From: an uncultured bacterium
GTDB taxonomy: Bacteria > Pseudomonadota > Alphaproteobacteria > CAISDR01
DNA: 20,030 nt
Direction of reading: 5' to 3'
Assembly: GCA_903884125.1 (NCBI GenBank)
Contig: CAISDR010000121.1
Coordinates: forward strand, 1 to 20,030
Each line of letters begins with the position of its first letter. Positions within the stretch are counted from its first letter, which is position 1. Below the pieces are notes generated by a model. That model saw nothing but the letters and a program-made list of their open reading frames with translations, did not search any database and was not told where the DNA came from. The translations under genes were made by a program, and so were the position numbers. This document shows, piece by piece, positions 14,980-20,030 of this stretch.

Positions 14980-16227
14980 ATGACCAGTTTCACCCTTGTC
15001 CTCAGCGTGATCGCGGCAAGTCTGGCCATGGCCCTTCCCCCGCCGGCACAGGCAAAGGCGGCAGACGACGAAGACGCGCTTTATCTGAAACGTTTTGAAT
15101 CCAATACGAAATCCACCGGACTGGAAACCTATGACCCCCTTGAAGATGTACCCGGGGCCCCAGATGCAGCACCGTTGGCAGTCGCAAATGATGTAAACTG
15201 GCTGATTTCGCCCGAAGCCATTGGCAAGGCCCGTGCCTATGCCGAGGCAAATCGTTCAAAGGCGTTACTGATCTGGCGTGGCGGACAATTGCAATCGGCG
15301 GATTATTTTGGCGGTACTGCCCCGGATACCCAAATTGTATCGCGCTCGCTGGCCAAGCCGCTGACAGCCATTGCCATTGGCCGGGCTATAAAACTGGGTT
15401 TTATCAAATCGCTGGATCAGAAGGTTGTCGATTTCATCCCTGAATGGCGCCACACAGGCAAGGCAACAATGCTTGTGCGCCATCTTCTGGACATGCGTTC
15501 AGGACTTCTGGCGCAAGGTGTCAGCATGGATCCGGCCAACGTCTGGAACCGGGCCTATCTGCACCCGCGCCATGAAGATGTTCTGATACATGACTATCCC
15601 CTGAGCAATCCGCCGGGATCGCGTTATGATTATTCAAACGCCACTTCCGAACTTGTGGCGCTGGTAATCGAGCGCGCAACAAAGCGCCGTTACGCCCAAT
15701 TCCTGTCTGAAGAAGTGTTCAAGCCACTTGGCGCCCATGGTGGCCGGATCTGGGTCAACCGCCCGCAAGGGTTAGCCCATTCCGGCTGCTGCATCCTGCT
15801 GCCAGCCGAAACCTGGCTTCGACTGGCCATATTACTGATTAATGATGGCAAGATAGACGGACGGGAGCTTCTGCCCACAGGCTACGTGGCCAAGATGCGC
15901 ACACCGACTGCCGAAAATCCCTATTATGGACTGGGCGTCTATGTGGCTGGCACCTATACCCAGCGGCGCGGATATGCCAATCCGGCATTAAGTTTTCCCA
16001 AGGTGTTACACGGCGCGCCCTACCGCGCCGCTGACCTTTTTCTGTTTGACGGGAATGCAAATCAAGTCGTCTATATTGTGCCGTCACTTAATCTGATCAT
16101 TCTGCGGGTCGGCGATCCGCCGCCACGCGATCCGGAATGGGATAATGCGGTTTTGCCCAATCTGATCATGGACGGCATACGGTTGCGGCCCGGCGAAGTG
16201 ATGCCCAACCCACAGCCAGCACAATAA
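14980..16227 (+). CDS. Exported beta-lactamase-family (class C-like) serine hydrolase
   Basis: The 415-residue protein has a Sec signal peptide (MTSFTLVLSVIAASLAMALPPPAQA, cut near 25). The SxxK motif is SLAK (Ser123, Lys126), the YxN motif is YSN (218-220), and the C-terminal QVVYIVPSLNLIILRVG corresponds to the last strand of esterase-type members. It is a distant paralogue of the protein at 11482-12660 but exported rather than anchored. The ATG at 14980 follows GGGA and starts the signal peptide cleanly; a GTG 33 bases upstream adds residues before the signal and is disfavoured. The next gene begins 16 bases after its stop. Hydrolysis of an ester or amide in the periplasm is likely; the substrate is unknown. 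Confidence 0.87.
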   Translation: MTSFTLVLSVIAASLAMALPPPAQAKAADDEDALYLKRFESNTKSTGLETYDPLEDVPGAPDAAPLAVANDVNWLISPEAIGKARAYAEANRSKALLIWRGGQLQSADYFGGTAPDTQIVSRSLAKPLTAIAIGRAIKLGFIKSLDQKVVDFIPEWRHTGKATMLVRHLLDMRSGLLAQGVSMDPANVWNRAYLHPRHEDVLIHDYPLSNPPGSRYDYSNATSELVALVIERATKRRYAQFLSEEVFKPLGAHGGRIWVNRPQGLAHSGCCILLPAETWLRLAILLINDGKIDGRELLPTGYVAKMRTPTAENPYYGLGVYVAGTYTQRRGYANPALSFPKVLHGAPYRAADLFLFDGNANQVVYIVPSLNLIILRVGDPPPRDPEWDNAVLPNLIMDGIRLRPGEVMPNPQPAQ

Positions 16228-16243
16228 CAATCGGATCGCATTC

Positions 16244-17248
16244 ATGCGCTTTCAGGAAGTCGTTCTTAAACATGTTTTGACCGAAGTGCCCAACCGACAT
16301 GACTTTGCAATTACAGAGCGCAGCGTGCCGTCGCCAGATGGTCCCGGCAGCCTGATTGTTGAAAATATCTGCCTGTCACTTGATCCATATATCGGTTCGC
16401 GCCTGCGCGGACGGCACATGGGCGAACCAGCCCCGGCCCCCGGTGAAAGAATGCCGGGGTTTTCGGTTTGCCGGGTCATCGATTCTGATGCTGCCGGATT
16501 TGCAAAGAGCGATTGGGTCCTGGGTGAAATTGGCTGGGCAAGTGCCGGGCGTATCGATGCATCTAAAGTCCGACGGCTGGATTCATCATTACCCTCAGAC
16601 GCACATCTTTCGGTGCTTGGCATACCGGGTCTGACCGCATGGGCAGGCATTACGCAACTGCTGAAAATAAAACCGGGAGATATTTTTTCGGTTGATGCCG
16701 CCAGTGGACCTGTGGGTGCAACCGCCGGCCAGCTTGCAAAATCCCTGGGCGCCCGGGTGATTGGCATTGCTGGCGGTCAAATGAAATGTGCGTTGGCAAC
16801 AGACTATTTTGGCTTTGACCAATGTATTGATCGGCTGGCACCCGACTTTGCCGCAAAGTTTGCTGAAGCGTGTGGCGCGGGTGGGCCCACGGCACATTTC
16901 GAAAATGTCGGCTTATCTATTCTGTTACCGGCAATGACACGTCTGGCAGCGAATGGCCGGGTGGTCTTGTGCGGAATGATCGAACATTACCATGCCGACC
17001 AGCCGCCCATGATCCCAACCGGCCTGATTATCGGCAAGCGCGCTCAAATGCTGGGGCTGGTGGTCTATGATTTTCAATCACGGCAGGATGAATGGCACGC
17101 GATGGCCAAACGATTGCTGGCTGAAGGACGGCTGAAATACCTTTGCGATGAAGTGCAGGGTGTGCATTCCGCACCCGAACAGTTTGAACGACTGATGCGC
17201 GGTGCCAATCAGGGCAAATGCCTGATCCGGTTTACACCGGATCGTTAG
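16244..17248 (+). CDS. Zinc-independent MDR reductase, CurA / prostaglandin reductase-like
   Basis: The 334-residue medium-chain dehydrogenase/reductase lacks zinc-ligand patterns and shows the leukotriene-B4 dehydrogenase/CurA signature: LSLDPYIGSRLRGR near the N-terminus, and VLGIPGLTAWAGITQLLKIKPGDIFSVDAASGPVGATAGQLAKSLGARVIGIAGG for the NADPH Rossmann fold (about 125-178), then FENVG, NGRVVLCGMI and a conserved C-terminal GKCLIRF. Members reduce alpha,beta-unsaturated ketones or aldehydes with NADPH in the cytoplasm. It sits 16 bases after the exported serine hydrolase gene, so it probably acts on a product of that route. It overlaps the convergent small gene by 4 bases. Confidence 0.9.
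   Translation: MRFQEVVLKHVLTEVPNRHDFAITERSVPSPDGPGSLIVENICLSLDPYIGSRLRGRHMGEPAPAPGERMPGFSVCRVIDSDAAGFAKSDWVLGEIGWASAGRIDASKVRRLDSSLPSDAHLSVLGIPGLTAWAGITQLLKIKPGDIFSVDAASGPVGATAGQLAKSLGARVIGIAGGQMKCALATDYFGFDQCIDRLAPDFAAKFAEACGAGGPTAHFENVGLSILLPAMTRLAANGRVVLCGMIEHYHADQPPMIPTGLIIGKRAQMLGLVVYDFQSRQDEWHAMAKRLLAEGRLKYLCDEVQGVHSAPEQFERLMRGANQGKCLIRFTPDR
17224..17243. terminator. Strong short hairpin at the convergent reductase / small-protein junction
   Basis: GATCCGG-TTTACA-CCGGATC gives a perfect 7-bp GC-rich stem and 6-base loop inside the last codons of the reductase gene, next to the overlapping convergent stops. It lacks a run of T on either side, although TTTTCC follows on the plus strand after 8 bases. 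It could attenuate read-through, or be a coincidence of coding sequence. Confidence 0.35.
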
Positions 17249-17694
17249 GATTTTCCCCCGGCCTTCATGGCATCAAGTTCATGGCTAATCGGACGCATGA
17301 CGCGGGCAATATACGCGGCGCGTGATGCAGCACGTTCGGCCTCAACCTCGGGCGAGGCATTGAATGCTTCCATCAGCTTGCGTCCCGGCCCGCCGGACTT
17401 TTCGATCAGGCGTTCCAATGTATCCAGCCGATCACGGGTAACCGACAGCTCTGCCATCAGCGCCACCAACATCGACTGCAGCCGATCCGTTGCCGGATCA
17501 TGGAAATATTGGGGTCGCTTGCCCTTTGCCGTACGTGCCAGCGGTGATGTTAACGGCACCAGAGCAACGGCTGGGGATTTAGATCCGGATGTTTTGGCTG
17601 TTTTGACCTTTGTTGCAACCTTCACCGGGGCCTTTTTTGATTTAGTTTTGGCAGTCGCCCTGGCGGGCTTTTTAGTCAGTTTTGGGCTAGCCAT
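17245..17694 (-). CDS. Small protein with Lys/Ala-rich tail and helical core, paired with a methyltransferase (module 2), function unknown
   Basis: The protein has about 149 residues. Numbered from the ATG at 17694 (GAGGA overlaps the upstream stop as TGAGGA), the first 45 or so residues are rich in Lys, Ala, Thr and Val (KKPARATAKTKSKK and similar), like histone H1- or PhaF-type tails. A helical core follows (RLQSMLVALMAELSVTRDRLDTLERLIEKSGG, about 71-102), then an Ala/Glu-rich helix. The core aligns with the 101-residue protein at 8948-9253, which lacks the tail. A TTG six bases upstream is a possible start. It lies 13 bases after the methyltransferase gene, so a partner role is inferred. 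The basic tail suggests binding to nucleic acid, granules or another acidic surface. I do not recognise the family. Confidence 0.75.
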   Translation of the reverse strand: MASPKLTKKPARATAKTKSKKAPVKVATKVKTAKTSGSKSPAVALVPLTSPLARTAKGKRPQYFHDPATDRLQSMLVALMAELSVTRDRLDTLERLIEKSGGPGRKLMEAFNASPEVEAERAASRAAYIARVMRPISHELDAMKAGGKS

Positions 17695-17707
17695 GATCAA
17701 CCAATCC

Positions 17708-18892
17708 TCAAGCCGCTTTGCGCAGGCGCTGTTGGGAAACGGGGGCGGATTTTTCAGCCTTCAGCATCGGGAACAGGAATCCGGTTGCGGAATAATTGCG
17801 CTGCCCGGAACTAAGCCCCGCATCAGCCTGCGCAAATGTGACTTTTTCGGGATCAAACCCGGCTTCCCTGGCCAGACCAATCAGATCGCTTTCCCGGCAG
17901 CCCATGGAGAATGGTTCATTATTGTTATAGGCTTCCCAGTCAAACATGAATTTTTCAAATACATCGTCAGGGCGCGGTATTTCCAGGTGAATCATAATGC
18001 CACCAGGCTTTAGCAGCCGCCGGCTTTCAGCCAGCACCTTCGGCAGCGCCTTGTTTGATGTCTCATGCAGCATGATGTGCGATACGATCACATCAAAACA
18101 TTCATCTTCAAAATCGGTGTGTTCGGCATTTTGCTGGCTGAAATGCACGGGTATGCCAAGAGACACCGCGCGCGCGTGGGCATAGCGCAGGACAGGGGCT
18201 GCCACGTCGATGGCATGCAGTTCTGCCTTGGGGAACATACGTCCCCAGGGAAGTGTCGAATTACCTGTGGTGCAGCCCATATCTAAAATCCTGGCGGGCT
18301 TCAAATTCGGATGTTCAAGCCTGAACCAGTTGGACGAAATACGACCCAGACTGTCATTTTCCGAGCCCATGCCGCCCATAAGATAGATGTGAACGCCACG
18401 ATCATAAATCGCACCGGCAGAAATATCATCTGCGCCAAATTCAGTGTGATAGCCACCGGGCTGAATATGAATATCAACGCCGGTATGATAGCGCGGAATT
18501 TCAAGATCCGGGTTAAGACGCAGGGAACCCAGATTAGTGGACTTTTTTGCTTTGGCCGCCAATGTCTTGGCCCTGGCATTCAGGGCGGGGGCCTGTCGTT
18601 CGACCGAGTCGATCACGCTGTCCCACATCATTTCCTGGGACGTCCGCTGAAGGCCGCTCCAGAATTGATAATAGGGATTAGTCAGCATGAACTGACGAAT
18701 TTCATCCTTGCTCTTGGGAGGTCTGCCATTGGCCGCAACAAATTTGGGCAATTCGACCTGATAATAGGCAACCGGCACACCACCAACGACCTGAGATGCC
18801 AGATGCGACCGGAAATCTTTCACGAATAGCTGGCGTGCCTGCTCATCCAGGCTGCGCTCGATCAACACGTCATGTTGGGTCTGGGCGTCCAT
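17708..18892 (-). CDS. Class I SAM-dependent methyltransferase with a long N-terminal domain (module 2)
   Basis: The 394-residue protein has motif I ILDMGCTTGNS (202-212), the ribose-binding acid in LHAIDVAAP (Asp229), FDVIVSHIMLHETSNKALPKVL and ESRRLLKPGGIMIHLEIPRP, all as in the 348-residue protein at 9263-10309. The first 200 residues share its layout: a helical stretch (EIRQFMLTNPYYQFWSGLQRTSQEMMWDSV) and GGYHTEFGADDISAGAIYDRGVHIYLMGG before motif I. Asn/Glu-rich DWEAYNNNEPF and GCRESDLIGLAREAGF follow the core. It is transcribed with the basic-tailed small protein. A possible promoter (18948-18953) and operator-like site 6 lie upstream. Small-molecule methylation is likely; the substrate is unknown. 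Confidence 0.88.
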   Translation of the reverse strand: MDAQTQHDVLIERSLDEQARQLFVKDFRSHLASQVVGGVPVAYYQVELPKFVAANGRPPKSKDEIRQFMLTNPYYQFWSGLQRTSQEMMWDSVIDSVERQAPALNARAKTLAAKAKKSTNLGSLRLNPDLEIPRYHTGVDIHIQPGGYHTEFGADDISAGAIYDRGVHIYLMGGMGSENDSLGRISSNWFRLEHPNLKPARILDMGCTTGNSTLPWGRMFPKAELHAIDVAAPVLRYAHARAVSLGIPVHFSQQNAEHTDFEDECFDVIVSHIMLHETSNKALPKVLAESRRLLKPGGIMIHLEIPRPDDVFEKFMFDWEAYNNNEPFSMGCRESDLIGLAREAGFDPEKVTFAQADAGLSSGQRNYSATGFLFPMLKAEKSAPVSQQRLRKAA

Positions 18893-18947
18893 CGCGAATT
18901 TCCCTTTTCCAGTTGCAGGAAATCATTGTCAGCAACAGCCGCGCCGA

Positions 18948-18974
18948 TTTATACCAGCCTGACCCGACTTGTCG
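18948..18974 (-). promoter_or_regulatory. Possible promoter of methyltransferase module 2
   Basis: On the minus strand TATAAA (18948-18953) is preceded by a 17-base spacer and GCGACA, four of six matches to TTGACA. The -35-like element overlaps the degenerate half of operator site 6, so a bound regulator would touch the RNA polymerase site. The leader would be about 50 bases. Confidence 0.35.
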
Positions 18975-18985
18975 CTGTGCGGATA
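18969..18985. promoter_or_regulatory. Operator-like inverted repeat, site 6 (methyltransferase module 2)
   Basis: On the minus strand TATCCG-CACAG-CGACAA: one perfect half-site, with the other half matching only in CG-A plus the last A. The centre is 85 bp upstream of the methyltransferase start, almost the same distance as site 3 has to methyltransferase 1 (83). It is the weakest sequence match of the six; its position supports it. Confidence 0.5.
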
Positions 18986-19044
18986 TTTGCTGGCAATTCG
19001 GGTTAAATCAAGCCCCTGCCACCCTTACAACCCTTAAACTGAAA

Positions 19045-20030
19045 TCAAAGCGCCCTTACAGAAAGCAGGAAAGCATCTACTTCTGTTCGCAACTTTGCCG
19101 ACTGTACTGACAGGTCAGCCGCCGCACTGACCAATTGACCGGCTGCATTTCCTGTCTCGTTAGCGGCAATTCGCACACCATCGATATTTCGGGCAACCTC
19201 GTCGGTGGCCGCACTCTGTTCTTCGACCGCCGAGGCAATCGAAGAGGAAATCTGATCGATATCACCGATTGTCGTCCCAATGGATTGAATCGACCTGGCT
19301 GTTTGCGCGGTTGCGTTCTGGATCTGCTGGATGTGGGAGGCAACTTCATCGGTGGCGCGGTCAGTCTGTCCTGCCAATGCCTTGACTTCAGATGCCACAA
19401 CGGAAAAGCCGCGCCCGGCATCGCCCGCGCGGGCTGCCTCGATTGTGGCGTTCAAGGCCAGCAGATTTGTCTTGGACGAGATGTCCTTGATCAGGTTGAC
19501 TACTTCGCCAATTTTCTGTGCCGCCTGGGTCAGATCCTGCACCTGATGGGCGGTCGCCGTTGCCGCGCCCACGGCAGATTGAGTAATTGGCGTTGAACGC
19601 GCAACCTGGCTGGCAATTTCGCGCACTGAAGCTGTCAGCTCTTCCGTTGCAGCACCGACAGCCCCAGACTGTGCGGATGTCTCTTCGGCCAGAGAAGCCA
19701 TGGATCCGGCAGTGGCGTGCAGTTCCGCGGCGGCGGCTGACACCAGTTCAACAATGCCTTTGACATTACGTTCAAAATCGTCGGCAAGCTTGGTCTGTTG
19801 CGTAATTACAGACCAGGACAATAGTGGTGCGATGTATTTTCCTTCCGGGCTTTTAATCGCACTGATACGAAGGTCCAGTACTTCATCGCCCAGTTTGATT
19901 TTTGACCGCCATGGCAACCGCGCATCCGATGCGATGATAGCGCGCTGATGAGCGGCATTTTTGTGAAACACATCAATACAGGTTCCCAGCATATCGTCGG
20001 CTTGCACAGACATGACATGCTGCAATGACC
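19045..20030 (-). CDS. Methyl-accepting chemotaxis protein with PAS domain, C-terminal part (cut by window edge)
   Basis: The frame is open to the right edge, so the true start is outside the window; about 328 residues are visible. The first 80 or so form the end of a PAS domain ([19 protein letters not shown]...[39 protein letters not shown]). A classical signalling domain follows with the hairpin tip [48 protein letters not shown] and heptad coiled coils either side. No membrane segment or HAMP is seen in the visible part, matching soluble PAS-type receptors of alphaproteobacteria. It could steer movement toward the island's substrate or sense redox state; no operator-like site is visible for it because its promoter lies outside the window. 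Confidence 0.95.
   Translation of the reverse strand, partial: SLQHVMSVQADDMLGTCIDVFHKNAAHQRAIIASDARLPWRSKIKLGDEVLDLRISAIKSPEGKYIAPLLSWSVITQQTKLADDFERNVKGIVELVSAAAAELHATAGSMASLAEETSAQSGAVGAATEELTASVREIASQVARSTPITQSAVGAATATAHQVQDLTQAAQKIGEVVNLIKDISSKTNLLALNATIEAARAGDAGRGFSVVASEVKALAGQTDRATDEVASHIQQIQNATAQTARSIQSIGTTIGDIDQISSSIASAVEEQSAATDEVARNIDGVRIAANETGNAAGQLVSAAADLSVQSAKLRTEVDAFLLSVRAL

Noticed and set aside
11482..16227. Beta-lactam resistance genes
   Set aside because: SxxK and YxN motifs are present, but the last motif is of the esterase type and both genes sit in a catabolic regulon with transport and reductase genes; there is no AmpR-like regulator.
1..20030. Mobile element, integrase, CRISPR array or tRNA-flanked island boundaries
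   Set aside because: No transposase, integrase, terminal repeats, regularly spaced repeats or tRNA sequence were found in the window on either strand.

Overview
The window looks like an accessory catabolic island from a Gram-negative bacterium, most likely an alphaproteobacterium of the sphingomonad or a related type. The reasons are a TonB-dependent receptor, a PAS-containing methyl-accepting protein of the soluble type seen in that class, an MhpR-like IclR regulator and moderately GC-rich codon use. This placement is an inference. I see no rRNA, tRNA, CRISPR array, insertion sequence or phage gene. No gene-free stretch exceeds about 215 bases.

Layout. (1) 1-587, minus: 5' part of a TonB-dependent receptor. 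(2) 795-3415, minus operon: FAD aromatic hydroxylase, Asp/Glu racemase-superfamily protein, nu-class-like glutathione transferase. (3) 3631-8936, plus operon, divergent from (2): a second Asp/Glu racemase-superfamily protein, a NodB-fold (allantoinase-like) hydrolase, an isocitrate-lyase/PEP-mutase-family lyase, a second FAD hydroxylase and a VAO-type FAD oxidoreductase. (4) 8948-10309, minus: methyltransferase plus a small helical protein. (5) 10410-11312, minus: Tat-exported alpha/beta hydrolase. (6) 11482-13958, plus: membrane-anchored beta-lactamase-family serine hydrolase and an MFS transporter. (7) 13955-14791, minus: IclR-family regulator. (8) 14980-17248, plus: exported beta-lactamase-family hydrolase and a zinc-independent MDR-type reductase. 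(9) 17245-18892, minus: a second methyltransferase plus a second small helical protein. (10) 19045-20030, minus: C-terminal part of a chemotaxis-type receptor.

The main result is a shared 17-bp inverted repeat, TATCCG-N5-CGGATA, in six places, all intergenic. The sites lie upstream of the TonB receptor (729-745), between the two catabolic operons (3485-3501), upstream of methyltransferase 1 (10384-10400), between the alpha/beta hydrolase and serine hydrolase 1 (11385-11401), between the regulator and serine hydrolase 2 (14872-14888), and upstream of methyltransferase 2 (18969-18985). One half-site is invariant in all six. Most site centres lie 78-100 bp from a start codon. This ties nearly the whole window into one regulon, and the IclR-family protein encoded inside it is the obvious candidate regulator.

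The gene content suggests uptake of a compound (TonB receptor, MFS), periplasmic or surface hydrolysis of ester or amide bonds (three hydrolases), then intracellular hydroxylation, oxidation, C-N hydrolysis, decarboxylation or isomerisation and C-C cleavage. I cannot name the substrate, and no ring-cleavage dioxygenase is present. Enzyme families recur in pairs: two hydroxylases, two racemase-fold proteins, two serine hydrolases and two methyltransferase/small-protein modules. The duplicated methyltransferase plus small-partner module is the part I recognise least and is the best candidate for something undescribed.
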